DNA of 64,000 bases from Paralcaligenes sp. KSB-10 (GCF_021266465.1 NZ_CP089848.1:2728001-2792000); one strand, 5' to 3'; positions 27,711 through 37,472 are shown, counted from the first letter of the stretch. Numbers and translations are program-made. The notes: a model not told the origin generated them from the sequence alone.

Positions 27711-29006
27711 CTAACGCACCATGCCGGCCGCGGCCGTTTGATGGGTAGCCGCGTCGATCAGGATAAATGAACCGGTAACCGGTTGATCCGTGTAAGAATC
27801 GATCGCCAGCAGATCGCGCGACACCAGTGTCACGCGGCCGATGTCGTTCATGGCCAGCGCCCCGCCCGCCTCCACATGCAGCAACTCGCGCATGTCGCGA
27901 CGAGTGTGCACCGCCTTGACCTTGGCCTGCGTGATGCGCGTACCCTGTTTAAGCCAGTACTGGCGCACCGGGCTGAGTGCCTGCTGATCGAGCCAGCATA
28001 GCTCCGCTTCGAACTCTTTGGTCACGCGAACGGGCGCGTCGGCAGCCACAATCAGGTCGCCGCGCGACACATCGATATCGCGATCCAGAACCACGGTTAC
28101 GCTGTCGCCGCCGATCACCAGATCGACATCGCGATCGAATTGCACCAGGCGGGCCACTTTGGCGCTTTCACCGGAAGGCAGTACCTTGATCTCGTCGCCA
28201 ACCCGCAAGCTGCCGCCCGACAGTTGTCCGGCATAGCCGCGGAAATCGTTCACGTCGTGGCCTCCGTGGCGGATGACCCACTGCACAAAAAACCGCGCGG
28301 GGGTTTGCGCAGCCGAGGTGGCCGAGGGCAGATTTTCCAGCAAGGCAAGCAAGGGCAGGCCATCGTACCAAGGGGTATTCTCGGAACGCTCGACCACATT
28401 GTCGCCCTTGAGGGCCGATATCGGCACAATATGAAACTGGGCTATGCCGAGTTTTTCGGCCAGTGCCGCATAGGCCTCGCGTATTTGTTCAAAAAGCCGG
28501 GCATCCCAGCCAGCCAGATCCATTTTATTGACGGCCACCACAATATGCTGCAATCCCAGCATTTTCGCCAGCGCGCTGTGGCGCTTGGTCTGCGGCAACA
28601 GTTCGCCATTCACGACCCGGCTGGCGTCAATCAGAATAATGGCGACCTGGGCGGTGGAGGCGCCAGTAACCATGTTGCGCGTGTACTGTTCGTGCCCCGG
28701 CGCATCGGCCACAATGAATTTTCGCAAAGGCGTGGCAAAGTAGCGATACGCGACATCAATCGTTATGCCCTGCTCGCGTTCGGCCTCAAGCCCGTCGGTC
28801 AGCAGCGACAAGTCGATTTCACTGGCCGCCACGCGCTTGTATTTGGAACGCGCGATGGATTCGAGCTGATCGGCAAAAACACCCTTGCTGTCATACAGCA
28901 GGCGTCCGATCAGCGTGGACTTGCCGTCATCGACCGACCCGGCCGTGATCAGGCGCAGCACCCCGGTATCGGCGGTCGACAGCCAGGACTCATTGATTGC
29001 ATTCAT
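27711..29006 (-). CDS. cysN: Sulfate adenylyltransferase subunit 1 (GTPase)
   Basis: 431-residue CysN, the GTPase subunit that drives formation of adenylyl sulfate by CysD. G-motifs: GSVDDGKST (23-31), DAPGHEQYTRN and NKMDL. It ends after the EF-Tu-like domains with no APS-kinase domain, so it is CysN and not the CysNC/NodQ fusion. The ATG shares its first base with the TAA of cysD (TAATG), so translation is coupled. Last gene of cysH-cysD-cysN. Confidence 0.95.
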   Translation of the reverse strand: MNAINESWLSTADTGVLRLITAGSVDDGKSTLIGRLLYDSKGVFADQLESIARSKYKRVAASEIDLSLLTDGLEAEREQGITIDVAYRYFATPLRKFIVADAPGHEQYTRNMVTGASTAQVAIILIDASRVVNGELLPQTKRHSALAKMLGLQHIVVAVNKMDLAGWDARLFEQIREAYAALAEKLGIAQFHIVPISALKGDNVVERSENTPWYDGLPLLALLENLPSATSAAQTPARFFVQWVIRHGGHDVNDFRGYAGQLSGGSLRVGDEIKVLPSGESAKVARLVQFDRDVDLVIGGDSVTVVLDRDIDVSRGDLIVAADAPVRVTKEFEAELCWLDQQALSPVRQYWLKQGTRITQAKVKAVHTRRDMRELLHVEAGGALAMNDIGRVTLVSRDLLAIDSYTDQPVTGSFILIDAATHQTAAAGMVR

Positions 29007-29914
29007 TAAAAATACCCCAATTTTTTGCGACGCTCCATCGAAGCCTCGGAAGTTTGATCGTCCATGCGCGTGGCACCGCGCTCAGTGATGGTTGTAATAG
29101 CGGTTTCGGCAATAATCGCTTCCGGACTGCCCGCCGTGGAAGCCACCGGGCAGGTGCAGGAAATATCGCCCACCGTCCGGAAACGCACCGTCCGGGTCTC
29201 GGCCGTTTCGCCATCTTTGAGCGGAGTAAGCGGCGTCAATGGAACCAGCAGCCCATTGCGGGGAATCACCTGCCGCTCGTGCGCGTAATAGATCGAAGGC
29301 AGGCTCAGGCCTTCGCGCTGTATGTATTGCCACACGTCCAGCTCAGTCCAGTTCGAGATCGGAAAGACCCGCATGTTCTCGCCCTTGTGAACCTTGGTGT
29401 TGAACAGGTTCCATAATTCCGGGCGCTGGGCCTTGGGATCCCATTGGCCAAACTCGTTGCGAAACGAGAAAACCCGCTCCTTGGCCCGGGCCTTTTCCTC
29501 GTCGCGCCGGGCGCCGCCAATGCATGCGTCAAAGCCGAATTCCTCTATCGCCTCAAGCAAAGTCGTGGCCTGCGCAGCGTTGCGCGAATCGGTTTCGCGG
29601 CGCAAAACCACCGTGCCACGGGCAATCGAATCCGCGACATTGCGTACGATCAATTGCTCGCCCAGTGCGGCCACGCAACGGTCGCGGAATTCGATGACCT
29701 CGTCGAAGTTGTGGCCGGTATCGATGTGCATCAAGGGAAATGGAAAGCCGGCCGGGCGAAATGCCTTTTCGGCCAGGCGCAGCAGCACTACAGAATCCTT
29801 GCCGCCTGAAAACAGAAGCACGGGCCGTTCGCACTCGGCCGCCACCTCGCGCAAAATATAAATCGCCTCGGACTCCAGCCAGTCCAGATGTGTCCGTGCG
29901 GTAATGTCACCCAT
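29006..29914 (-). CDS. cysD: Sulfate adenylyltransferase subunit 2
   Basis: 302-residue CysD, the catalytic ATP sulfurylase subunit (PAPS-reductase-like ATP-pyrophosphatase fold). PP-loop SGGKDS at 36-41; THLDWLESEAIYI at the N-terminus and the C-terminal CTCPVAS and KKLGYF are family hallmarks. ATG 29914 with GAGGAAG upstream is preferred. It lies 52 bases after cysH and overlaps cysN by one base. It activates sulfate for assimilation. Confidence 0.96.
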   Translation of the reverse strand: MGDITARTHLDWLESEAIYILREVAAECERPVLLFSGGKDSVVLLRLAEKAFRPAGFPFPLMHIDTGHNFDEVIEFRDRCVAALGEQLIVRNVADSIARGTVVLRRETDSRNAAQATTLLEAIEEFGFDACIGGARRDEEKARAKERVFSFRNEFGQWDPKAQRPELWNLFNTKVHKGENMRVFPISNWTELDVWQYIQREGLSLPSIYYAHERQVIPRNGLLVPLTPLTPLKDGETAETRTVRFRTVGDISCTCPVASTAGSPEAIIAETAITTITERGATRMDDQTSEASMERRKKLGYF

Positions 29915-29966
29915 AATCTTCCTCTTCAAATCCGGCATCAACTCAATTCATCAGTCCCGGCAAGCG

Positions 29967-30704
29967 CTAGCCGGCCTGGACTTCCATCGTCTTCAAATTG
30001 CCGGCATGCAAGCCGCACTCCTTGGACGATTTCTGCTCCCACCACCAGCGGCCCGCCCTTGCATCCTCGCCCGGCCGGATCGCCCGCGTACAGGGATCGC
30101 AGCCTATCGAGGGATAGCCTTGGTCATGCAGCGGGTTGTAGGGGATATCCAGCGCGCGTACGACGGCCCACACCTGATCGGTGGTCCAGCTCGCCAGGGG
30201 GTTGTACTTTTGCAAGCCGAACACCGTATCGAATTCGGATTCGGCCAATTCGGTGCGCGTAATGGATTGATCGCGTCTTTGCCCGGTCAGCCAGGCTGAA
30301 TGGCCTTGCAAGGCACGACGCAACGGCTCGACCTTGCGAATGCCGCAACAGGCCTTGCGCAAGTCCACGCTGTCGTAGAAGGCAAACTCGCCGAACTGCG
30401 CCACGTGTTCCTGTACCGCTGCCGGATCGGGCCTGACTGCACGAACGGCTACGCCGTAGCGATCCGCAATGGTGTCTATCATGGCCAGGGTCTGCGGGTG
30501 CAGCCGCCCGGTATCCAGCGTGAACACCTCGATCGGAGCCTTGGCCTGAACAAGGGCGTGCAGCAACACCATGTCTTCGGCTGCCAGCGATGATGCAAAC
30601 ACGGCATCGGGATGGTCGGCGGCTATGCCGGCCACCCTATCGACCAGCGCCGTCCATTGACTGGATGTTTCAGTATCCGGGAAAGAATGTAATAAAGTAC
30701 TCAC
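29967..30704 (-). CDS. cysH: Adenylyl-sulfate (APS) reductase, CysH family
   Basis: About 245-residue CysH that reduces adenylyl sulfate to sulfite. It carries the cysteine pairs of the iron-sulfur APS-reductase type (Cys119-Cys120 in KACCGIRK, Cys202 and Cys205 in GCDPC) and the catalytic Cys230 in KECGLH. It therefore probably uses APS directly, which fits the lack of a CysC domain in cysN. GTG 30704 is taken as start because AAGG lies 7 bases upstream and family homology begins here; the frame is open for 31 more codons upstream, including two ATGs. First gene of the cys operon. Sulfite reductase is not in the window. Confidence 0.88.
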   Translation of the reverse strand: MSTLLHSFPDTETSSQWTALVDRVAGIAADHPDAVFASSLAAEDMVLLHALVQAKAPIEVFTLDTGRLHPQTLAMIDTIADRYGVAVRAVRPDPAAVQEHVAQFGEFAFYDSVDLRKACCGIRKVEPLRRALQGHSAWLTGQRRDQSITRTELAESEFDTVFGLQKYNPLASWTTDQVWAVVRALDIPYNPLHDQGYPSIGCDPCTRAIRPGEDARAGRWWWEQKSSKECGLHAGNLKTMEVQAG

Positions 30705-31178
30705 GACATGCCTTGGTTCAGTCCCTTGCGCCGATGCCGGAAGCAATCCGGCCCACAGTATCGGGCTCATGGCCGATGCCGCAATGACTCTATTCAAAAA
30801 CGTAGTCTGGACGCATATGAGCCGCGAAGGAACGAATTAATGGTTAGCTGTTTATCGCTATTGAGCATTAATCCGAAAACACATAAGCTCATGCATGATG
30901 GCCGGCGGGCTCGTTCGGTATTTCCGCCAGGAAACTTCCGGCGCGGCAAGTCCGGAATGAAAGCCGCCGCGGATTGAACATCGAGCGGCTTCCTCTCGTC
31001 CTTGTTGTGATATCGGCACAGGATTCAGCGTTGCGTGAAAGCCATGACAAGCACGCAATAATATATGTCCCTATTTAAATATTTCAAAAATTAAATAGGG
31101 ACATAGTAAGCTTGCAGCTTCAAGACGAAACACCAAACTCTCTCAACAGGCATTCCTTTCAACACTAGAGGCCACATA
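30705..31178. other. Intergenic region between cysH and gdhA
   Basis: 474 bases between divergent genes with no credible coding frame. The part from about 30790 to 31178 is AT-richer than its surroundings and must hold the promoters of both genes. It contains the perfect inverted repeat listed at 31064-31105; no other clear element was recognised. Confidence 0.6.
31064..31105. promoter_or_regulatory. Perfect 15-bp inverted repeat upstream of gdhA
   Basis: TATGTCCCTATTTAA (31064-31078), a 12-base AT-rich loop, then TTAAATAGGGACATA (31091-31105), with 15 of 15 bases paired. It lies 73 bases before the gdhA start. It could be an operator for a dimeric regulator or an mRNA hairpin in the gdhA leader. 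No T-run follows, so it is not a standard terminator. Confidence 0.55.
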
Positions 31179-32468
31179 ATGTCGACGCACCCAACGCATG
31201 CACTTCCTTCTTATCTCGACCCCAAGGACCTGGGTCCTTGGGGTATTTATCTAGAGCAGGTCGATCGGGTTGCGCCATACCTGGGGCGCCTGAGCAAATG
31301 GCTGGAAACGCTCAAACGTCCCAAGCGCGCCCTGATCGTGGATGTTCCTGTAGAACTCGATAACGGTACCGTGGCCCACTTCGAGGGCTACCGAGTGCAG
31401 CACAATGTGTCGCGCGGTCCGGGCAAAGGCGGCGTGCGGTTCCATCAGGATGTCACGCTCTCCGAAGTCATGGCGCTGGCCGCCTGGATGTCGGTGAAAA
31501 ATGCCGCCGTCAACCTGCCCTTCGGCGGAGCCAAAGGCGGGGTCCGCATCGACCCGCGCAATTTCTCGCGCCCCGAACTCGAACGGATCACACGCCGCTA
31601 CACCAGCGAAATCGGTGTAATCATCGGCCCCCACAAAGATATTCCCGCACCCGATGTCAACACCAATGCCCAGACCATGGCCTGGATGATGGACACTTAC
31701 TCCATGAATGAAGGCTCCACGGCAACAGGGGTCGTCACCGGCAAGCCAGTGTCGCTGGGCGGCAGCCTGGGCCGTGTCGAGGCGACAGGCCGGGGTGTTT
31801 TCGTGGTGGGATGCGAAGCCGCACAAGACTTGGGTATCACCCTGCAGGGTGCCCGGGTCATCGTGCAAGGTTTCGGTAATGTGGGCGGCACGGCGGCGCG
31901 CCTGTTCTACGAATTGGGCGCCAAAGTCATCGCAGTCCAGGATCATACGGGCTGCGTGCACAATGCCAATGGCCTGAACGTCATGGCCCTGCTCAACCAT
32001 GTGGAACAAACCGGCGGAATCGCCGGAGCCGCCGAGGCGGAAAGCCTGAACCCCGCCGATTTCTGGGCTCTCGAAACCGAAATCCTCATCCCGGCGGCCC
32101 TGGAGGGCCAGATCAACAGCAGCAATGCCAACTCCATCCGAGCAAGAATCGTGGTCGAGGGCGCCAACGGCCCGACCACTCCAGAAGCCGACGATATCCT
32201 TGCATCGAAAGGCACTCTGATCGTGCCCGATGTAGTTGCCAACGCGGGCGGTGTCACGGTCAGTTATTTCGAGTGGGTGCAGGATTTCTCCAGCTTCTAC
32301 TGGACCGAGCCCGAAATCAACCATCGCCTTGAAACCATGATGCGCTCGGCCTACACTTCGATATCGGCGGTCGCCAAAGAGCACCAGGTCACCATGCGAA
32401 CCGCCGCGTTTATCGTGGCATGCTCACGCATACTGGAAGCCCGCGAAGTGCGCGGCCTGTATCCGTAA
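31179..32468 (+). CDS. gdhA: Glu/Leu/Phe/Val dehydrogenase (glutamate dehydrogenase)
   Basis: 429-residue glutamate dehydrogenase family enzyme that interconverts glutamate and 2-oxoglutarate plus ammonia. Substrate-binding lysine region [16 protein letters not shown], catalytic Lys119 in [10 protein letters not shown], dinucleotide fold [11 protein letters not shown], and the C-terminal [15 protein letters not shown]. Length and sequence fit the NAD-type hexameric group used for glutamate catabolism. AGAGG precedes the ATG at normal spacing. Monocistronic; followed by large repeats. Confidence 0.93.
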   Translation: MSTHPTHALPSYLDPKDLGPWGIYLEQVDRVAPYLGRLSKWLETLKRPKRALIVDVPVELDNGTVAHFEGYRVQHNVSRGPGKGGVRFHQDVTLSEVMALAAWMSVKNAAVNLPFGGAKGGVRIDPRNFSRPELERITRRYTSEIGVIIGPHKDIPAPDVNTNAQTMAWMMDTYSMNEGSTATGVVTGKPVSLGGSLGRVEATGRGVFVVGCEAAQDLGITLQGARVIVQGFGNVGGTAARLFYELGAKVIAVQDHTGCVHNANGLNVMALLNHVEQTGGIAGAAEAESLNPADFWALETEILIPAALEGQINSSNANSIRARIVVEGANGPTTPEADDILASKGTLIVPDVVANAGGVTVSYFEWVQDFSSFYWTEPEINHRLETMMRSAYTSISAVAKEHQVTMRTAAFIVACSRILEAREVRGLYP

Positions 32469-32592
32469 GGCCGATGCGTTGACTGCGGGAGGCCGCAATG
32501 GCTTCCCCTACGATGCAATGCCTGTGTAATGCATTTTTGGTTCGAGTTGTTTGTGGGATTCGGTGGGTTGGTAGCTTTGGTATTTAAAGACG

Positions 32593-32789
32593 CCGTCTAT
32601 CGGGGCTTGGGGTCAGGACCGGCACGGCGTGCTTGATCCGGATCTACCTCGTCCAGGCGGGCGTCGGGCGAACTCGCCCAGCCTCACGAGGCTGGGCTCA
32701 GACAGCGCCCGCCGAAAGCCCCCGCCTTCCCTACGGTAGCATCCGGCGCACGCCTTACGCCGGTCCTGACCCCAAGCCCCGATAGACGG
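32593..32789. repeat. Nested palindromic repeat, type A copy 1
   Basis: Perfect 30-base terminal inverted repeats (32593-32622 and 32760-32789; starts CCGTCTATCGGGGCTTGGGG). The inner scaffold runs CCTCGTCCAGGCGGGCGTCG ... GCCCGCCGAAAGCCCCCGCC. At its centre is a 22-base hairpin, GCCCAGCCTC-AC-GAGGCTGGGC (32676-32697), which differs from the centre of the other copy. It follows the gdhA stop by 124 bases. Confidence 0.88.
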
Positions 32790-32909
32790 CTCACGTAATG
32801 GCATGCCTGGAATGAACTTGCCAGCTCAAGGTATACCTCGATGCATGACCTTAACGTTTCTCTCGGTGCACGACTCCAATGCCTCTCTCTATGCATTGCC
32901 TCAACGCAA

Positions 32910-33136
32910 GCCGCAGGGTGGGCGGTGCTGTGTAGTCCGGCGGTAGTCCAGCGCCGGGTGCTGACGAAGGGAAGGCGGGGGCTTTCGGCGGGCCATGTTT
33001 GAGCGTAGCCCCGCACCGCGGGGCGTAGCGAGTTTGGCCCGACGCCCGCCTGGACGAGGCAGACCCGGGCAGTCGGGGCGCGTAGCGCCTCGACCGCTGG
33101 ACGTGCCGGACTACACAGCACCGCCCACCCTGCGGC
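32910..33136. repeat. Nested palindromic repeat, type B copy 1
   Basis: Perfect 32-base terminal inverted repeats (32910-32941 and 33105-33136; starts GCCGCAGGGTGGGCGGTGCT). The inner scaffold is the reverse complement of the type A scaffold (GAAGGCGGGGGCTTTCGGCG ... GCCCGACGCCCGCCTGGACG). There are two small hairpins in it: GCCCCGC-acc-GCGGGGC (33008-33024) and GTCGGGGCGC-gta-GCGCCTCGAC (33072-33094). Confidence 0.88.
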
Positions 33137-33240
33137 GTCTTTATAGAATTAACCGCCCAGCAAACACAGCCCAAAGCCATCGCATAAGCCTAAAAACGGC
33201 CCAAAACGAACGTCACTGAAACACGTAAACCGAAAACACT

Positions 33241-34206
33241 TTAGTTCGCGGTCATATGCGTGGCGGCAACGACTTTTTTCCATTTGGCCAAATCATTCTT
33301 CACCAGATCACCCAATGCCGCCGGCGTACTGCCTTCCACCGTAGCACCTTGATCCACGAACTTCTGCGCAACGACCGAATCCTTCAACGCGCCATTCAAC
33401 GCCTTGTTCAGCTTGGCAATAATGGGAGCGGGCGTCTGGGCCGGCGCAAACAGGGCATACCACTGGTCAACCGACACATCGATGCCCAGCTCCTTCAAAG
33501 TCGGCAAATTTTTAAACAGAGGCGAACGCTTATCCCCCACAACCGCCAAGCCACGCACCCGCTTGCTCTCGATTTGAGGCGCTCCAGTGAACAAGCTCGG
33601 GAACATGACTTGCGTAACACCTGACACCGTATCCATCATGGCGGGAGCCGAGCCCTTGTAGGGCACATCCTGCATCACAGCGCCGGTGGCCAGCTTGAAC
33701 AATTCGCCCGCAGCGTGAGGAGCGGTCCCGGTACCCGCCGAGGCGTAATTCAGGTTTGAACCGGGCTTCTTGGACAAAGCGATCAGATCTTGCACGGTTT
33801 TGGCCGGCACGGCATCATTCACCACCAGCAAAGTCGGCGAAGTAGCCACCTCACCGATCGGAGCAAAGTCCTTGACCGGATCGTAATTGACCTTCTGTAT
33901 GGCCGGATTGATGGCATGCGTGGCGATATAGCCGAACAAAATCGTATATCCATCGGGCTTGGCGCGAGCCACGTAGCCTGAAGCAATCGCGCCATTGGCA
34001 CCCGGCTTGTTTTCGACCACTACCGTCTGACCCAGCTCGGCGCCCATTTTTTGGGCAATGATACGCGCCATGGCGTCGTTGCCGCCGCCAGGGGCCGTCG
34101 GCACGACTATGGTCAGGGGGCGATCGGGAAAATCGGCGTCCGCCGCACAGGCTGCGGTTGTCGCCGTGCACATAATGGCCAGCGTTGCCGCTATCGCGAA
34201 TTTCAT
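33241..34206 (-). CDS. Bug-family tripartite tricarboxylate transporter receptor
   Basis: 321-residue Bug/TctC periplasmic receptor. Signal peptide 1 to about 21 (cleavage near ACA-ADAD). Landmarks: FPDRPLTIVVPTAPGGGNDAMARI, VENKPGANGAIASGYVARAKPDGYT and DVPYKGSAPAMMDTVSG. AAAAGGAG precedes the ATG. It follows the PrpF/GalD-like isomerase gene by 32 bases on the same strand, so it probably imports that enzyme's substrate or a precursor. Membrane components are not in the window. Confidence 0.92.
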   Translation of the reverse strand: MKFAIAATLAIMCTATTAACAADADFPDRPLTIVVPTAPGGGNDAMARIIAQKMGAELGQTVVVENKPGANGAIASGYVARAKPDGYTILFGYIATHAINPAIQKVNYDPVKDFAPIGEVATSPTLLVVNDAVPAKTVQDLIALSKKPGSNLNYASAGTGTAPHAAGELFKLATGAVMQDVPYKGSAPAMMDTVSGVTQVMFPSLFTGAPQIESKRVRGLAVVGDKRSPLFKNLPTLKELGIDVSVDQWYALFAPAQTPAPIIAKLNKALNGALKDSVVAQKFVDQGATVEGSTPAALGDLVKNDLAKWKKVVAATHMTAN

Positions 34207-34238
34207 TTCAAACTCCTTTTGCTTGCTATATAAGTAGA

Positions 34239-35318
34239 TCAGGAAGTCGGCCCGGGTACGGATACCGCTCCCCTCATGATTCTTCTTGCCGTTCTAACTA
34301 CCCCGGCCCTCTTGATCCGCAGTTGCCCATCCTCCATTATGGTTTGGAGCGAGATTTCGATCTGCCCTGCCGGATGCCTGACTGTCACGGTTCCCCCCGA
34401 GGGCGGCATCGCCCCCCTCAATTCATGGGATACCGTGCCAGGAAGAATAAAGCTGCTGGCCACGCCGATGGCACCGGTCACCGCATGCGCATTGTGGCAG
34501 CGATGCGGCGTAAAGTAGCGCGACTGTATTGAACACCCATCCGCGCCGGCACTGACCAGCACCGGCTTGGGAACGACACTGTGCGCCACATCCCCCAGCC
34601 CCATGCGCAGCCCCGCCTCAAGGCGCAGCTTTTCAAGCCGCCGCATCAGGTCCGCATTGGAGTCCAGTTCCTGGGGGGCTTCATTGCCCTCCAAGCCCAG
34701 AGAATCGGCGGCGATAATCATCAGGGGTATGGCCACGTCTATGCAGGTTACGGCGATCCCGTCAATCATATCGACAGGCGATCCGGTGGGGAACAAGGCT
34801 CCCGTCAGACTGCCTTCCGCATTCAGGAAATTCAGGATTACCGGCGCGCTGGTCCCCGGTACGCCGTCGATGCGCGTATTGCCTTCATAGGTCACGTGGC
34901 CATCGGGCGTCTTGACAATGGCCTCGATAACCGTCTGCGTATTGACGTTGAAAACCCGGACCATGGTTTCATCCCGGCTGGCGTGAACCAGCCCTTGCTC
35001 CAGCGCAAACGGGCCCACCGCCGACAGCATATTCCCGCAATTGGGGCGGGTGTCGACCAGAGCCTGATTGACCGAAACCTGGGCAAACAGATAATCCACG
35101 TCGCAATCAGGCCGGGCCGACCGCGAAATAATCGCCACTTTGCTGGTCAGCGTGCTTCCGCCGCCCAATCCGTTGATCTGCAAATCGTTGGGCGAACCCA
35201 TCGCGGCAATCAGCACCCGATCACGCTCGGCAACATCGGCAGGCAAGGCATCGGCGCAGAAGAAAGGCCCCCGGGAGGTGCCTCCACGCATCAGTACGCA
35301 AGGTATTTCTTTTTCCAT
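34239..35318 (-). CDS. PrpF-family isomerase, 4-oxalomesaconate tautomerase-like
   Basis: 359-residue PrpF/GalD-fold enzyme. The family includes 4-oxalomesaconate tautomerase (gallate/protocatechuate 4,5-cleavage) and the aconitate isomerase-like PrpF. Motifs are MRGGTSRG (10-17), PNCGNMLSAVGPFA with Cys94 and the late GCSIQSRYFTPHRCHNAHAVTG. The first resembles GalD. The start at ATG 35318 (MEKEIP) is uncertain; a TTG five codons upstream is possible. It is co-directional with a Bug receptor and divergent from a LysR gene, giving a small import-and-isomerise unit for a tricarboxylate-like compound. No other gallate genes are near, so the substrate is open. Confidence 0.82.
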   Translation of the reverse strand: MEKEIPCVLMRGGTSRGPFFCADALPADVAERDRVLIAAMGSPNDLQINGLGGGSTLTSKVAIISRSARPDCDVDYLFAQVSVNQALVDTRPNCGNMLSAVGPFALEQGLVHASRDETMVRVFNVNTQTVIEAIVKTPDGHVTYEGNTRIDGVPGTSAPVILNFLNAEGSLTGALFPTGSPVDMIDGIAVTCIDVAIPLMIIAADSLGLEGNEAPQELDSNADLMRRLEKLRLEAGLRMGLGDVAHSVVPKPVLVSAGADGCSIQSRYFTPHRCHNAHAVTGAIGVASSFILPGTVSHELRGAMPPSGGTVTVRHPAGQIEISLQTIMEDGQLRIKRAGVVRTARRIMRGAVSVPGPTS

Positions 35319-35378
35319 GCGAGTATGATGCAATTGCCTTGAAAATTAGTGAATTGCAACTTTAACAAGGACTATTGC

Positions 35379-36281
35379 ATGGCACGCATCAATTTCGACC
35401 TGCAAGAGCTCCAGGCATTTGTAGCCGTTTCCGAAAAGCTCTCATTCAGGGCCGCCGCCGAAGACCTTCATCTGTCGGCTCCGGCCCTGAGCCGCCGTAT
35501 CGAAAAGCTGGAGTCCATACTGGGCGTCAAACTGTTCGAACGCAGTACCCGCCACGTCGTGCTTACCAATGTAGGCCGTACATTCCTGGACCATTCGCGC
35601 AGCGCGCTCGATGAACTGGAAGGAGCGATGCTGGGAATCGCCGATCTGGCCGCGCAACGGCGCGGCGTGGTGACCGTAGCCTGCGTGCCCTCGGCCGCAT
35701 ACTATTTCTTACCCGCGGTAATCGCAAAATTCACCAAGAGCTACCCGCAAATCCGCGTGCGCATCCTGGACGAAAGCGCCAATACGGTCTTGAATGCCGT
35801 CATCAATCGGCAAGCCGACTTCGGCATCAATTTTATCGGCACCCAGGAAGCGGATCTGGAATTCGAACCGGTATTCACCGAACGCTTCGTACTGGCGGTG
35901 CACAAGGACCACCACTTGTCCAAAAGGCGCAAGGTGCGCTGGGAGGAATTATGCGACGAACGTTTCATGAGCGTCGGGAAGTCAAGCGGCAACAGGGTAT
36001 TGATCGACTCCGCCCTGGCGCAAAGCGCACGCCGTCCAAGCAGCTTTTTCGAAGTCGCGCATGTGTCGTCGCTGCTGGGCCTGGTTGAAGCAGGCCTGGG
36101 AGTCGCCGCTGTGCCGCAGCTTGCCTTGCCCGCAAAAAACCATTCCACGCTGAAAGGCATCCCCCTGATCGAACCCGAAGTCTCGAGAACACTCGGCCTG
36201 CTTTGCAAAAAACACAGCCCGCTGTCTCCGGCGGCCAAGGTGCTTTACGAACTCATCAAGAAAGAAGCCGATCGCCGCTAA
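35379..36281 (+). CDS. LysR-family transcriptional regulator
   Basis: 300 residues: N-terminal winged helix (LQAFVAVSEKLSFRAAAEDL, then PALSRRIEKLESILGVKLFERSTR, about 8-58) and a C-terminal effector domain. Divergent from the isomerase/Bug operon, with only 60 bases between the starts. That interval contains repeated GCAATTGC and GAATTGCAA blocks, which may be the LysR site. ATG 35379 (MARINFDLQ) is chosen over GTG 35349 because AAGGA lies upstream and LysR homology begins here. Confidence 0.9.
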   Translation: MARINFDLQELQAFVAVSEKLSFRAAAEDLHLSAPALSRRIEKLESILGVKLFERSTRHVVLTNVGRTFLDHSRSALDELEGAMLGIADLAAQRRGVVTVACVPSAAYYFLPAVIAKFTKSYPQIRVRILDESANTVLNAVINRQADFGINFIGTQEADLEFEPVFTERFVLAVHKDHHLSKRRKVRWEELCDERFMSVGKSSGNRVLIDSALAQSARRPSSFFEVAHVSSLLGLVEAGLGVAAVPQLALPAKNHSTLKGIPLIEPEVSRTLGLLCKKHSPLSPAAKVLYELIKKEADRR

Positions 36282-36380
36282 GGCCCAGGGGTCGCGCAAT
36301 GCGGCATTCCGGAAGTAAAATTGTTGCCGGCCCGCCCGGTTGGAATACACCGCTCCCGCAGATCAAGGAAATCGCCTCGC

Positions 36381-37376
36381 ATGAACAAATCAAAACTGCC
36401 CCACGTTGTCATCATAGGAACCGGCGGCACCATCGCCTCGACCGCGCCAAGCTCGACCGCCCTGACAGACTACAGCGTCACCGAAGGCATCGATTCATTG
36501 CTCAAGGCCGTGCCCGAAATCGCCAAGCTGGCCCGGATCGGCGGCGAACAGCTGTTCAATATCGAAAGCTTTGCCATCACCAACAAGATGCTGCTCAAAA
36601 TGGCGACGCGGGTCAACCAGTTGCTGGCCGACCCGGATATCGATGGCATTGTCATCACACACGGCACCGACACACTCGAGGAATCCGCGTATTTCCTCAA
36701 TCTGACAGTGAAAAGCCATAAACCTGTGGTTCTTGTGGGCGCCATGCGTCCGGGTTCGGCGATCAGCGCCGACGGCCCACTCAATCTCTACAACGCAGTG
36801 TTGCTGGCCGCCCATCCCCAGGCCAGCCACCTGGGTGTTTTGGTCTCGCTCAACGATCGCATCGTCGCGGCCCGTTTTGTCAGCAAAACCAATACGACCC
36901 AGGTCGATACTTTTCGTTCATACGAGCAAGGATGTATCGGCCACATCAACAACCAGCAGGTTCACCTGTACCAAACTCCCACACGGCTGCATACCACTCA
37001 GACGGACTTCGACATATCGGCCACAAAGGCTTTGCCCTCGGTAGATATTATTTATGACCACCAAAATGCCGGCCTGCATTTTTACGAAGCATCGATAGCG
37101 GCCGGAGCCCAAGGGATTGTTGTCGCCGCCTGCGGCAACGGGAGCATGTCGCCACAGGCGCGCAAAGGCGCCAGGCTTGCCGTAAAACACAAGGTGATTT
37201 GCGTACGCTCCAGCCGCGTCGGTTCGGGAATCGTGTCGGCCAGCGTCAACGATGCCAGGCAGCGCCTGGTTTCTGCCAACTCCCTGAATCCGCAGAAAGC
37301 GCGTATTCTGCTGATGCTGGCCTTGGGTGTCACCGGGGACATTGCGCAAATCCAATCGTACTTCGACCGGTATTGA
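36381..37376 (+). CDS. L-asparaginase (type I/II fold)
   Basis: 331-residue asparaginase hydrolysing asparagine to aspartate and ammonia. The two threonine motifs are present: IIGTGGTIAS with the nucleophile Thr17, and HGTDTLEESA with Thr96 and Asp97. VVLVGAMRPGSAISADGP is also typical. From ATG 36381 there is no obvious signal peptide, so a cytoplasmic location is likely although the sequence resembles the periplasmic type II enzymes. It lies 99 bases after the LysR gene on the same strand and is followed by the second large repeat region. Confidence 0.9.
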   Translation: MNKSKLPHVVIIGTGGTIASTAPSSTALTDYSVTEGIDSLLKAVPEIAKLARIGGEQLFNIESFAITNKMLLKMATRVNQLLADPDIDGIVITHGTDTLEESAYFLNLTVKSHKPVVLVGAMRPGSAISADGPLNLYNAVLLAAHPQASHLGVLVSLNDRIVAARFVSKTNTTQVDTFRSYEQGCIGHINNQQVHLYQTPTRLHTTQTDFDISATKALPSVDIIYDHQNAGLHFYEASIAAGAQGIVVAACGNGSMSPQARKGARLAVKHKVICVRSSRVGSGIVSASVNDARQRLVSANSLNPQKARILLMLALGVTGDIAQIQSYFDRY

Positions 37377-37472
37377 GCCGTCGGCAAGAAGCGCGGTGAG
37401 GCGGCATCTAGATGCATTTTTGGTTCGAGTTGTTTACGGGATTCGGTGGGTGGGTATTGGTATTTAAAGACG

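Larger units (their letters stand above)
32469..33240. other. Gene-free region carrying a nested-palindrome repeat pair (copy 1)
   Basis: 772 bases without a credible gene. It holds repeat A1 (32593-32789), repeat B1 (32910-33136) and shared flanking sequence: TGCATTTTTGGTTCGAGTTG before A and GTCTTTATAGAATTAACCGC after B. The same unit recurs at 37412-38121. Short open frames here are by-products of the palindromes. Confidence 0.8.

Noticed and set aside
30705-30797. N-terminal extension of CysH by 31 residues resembling a signal peptide.
   Set aside because: CysH acts in the cytoplasm, family homology begins at the GTG 30704, and a ribosome-binding AAGG fits that start.
31064-31105. Rho-independent terminator upstream of gdhA.
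   Set aside because: The stem is AT-rich at the loop side, no T-run follows on either strand, and both flanking genes read away from it.
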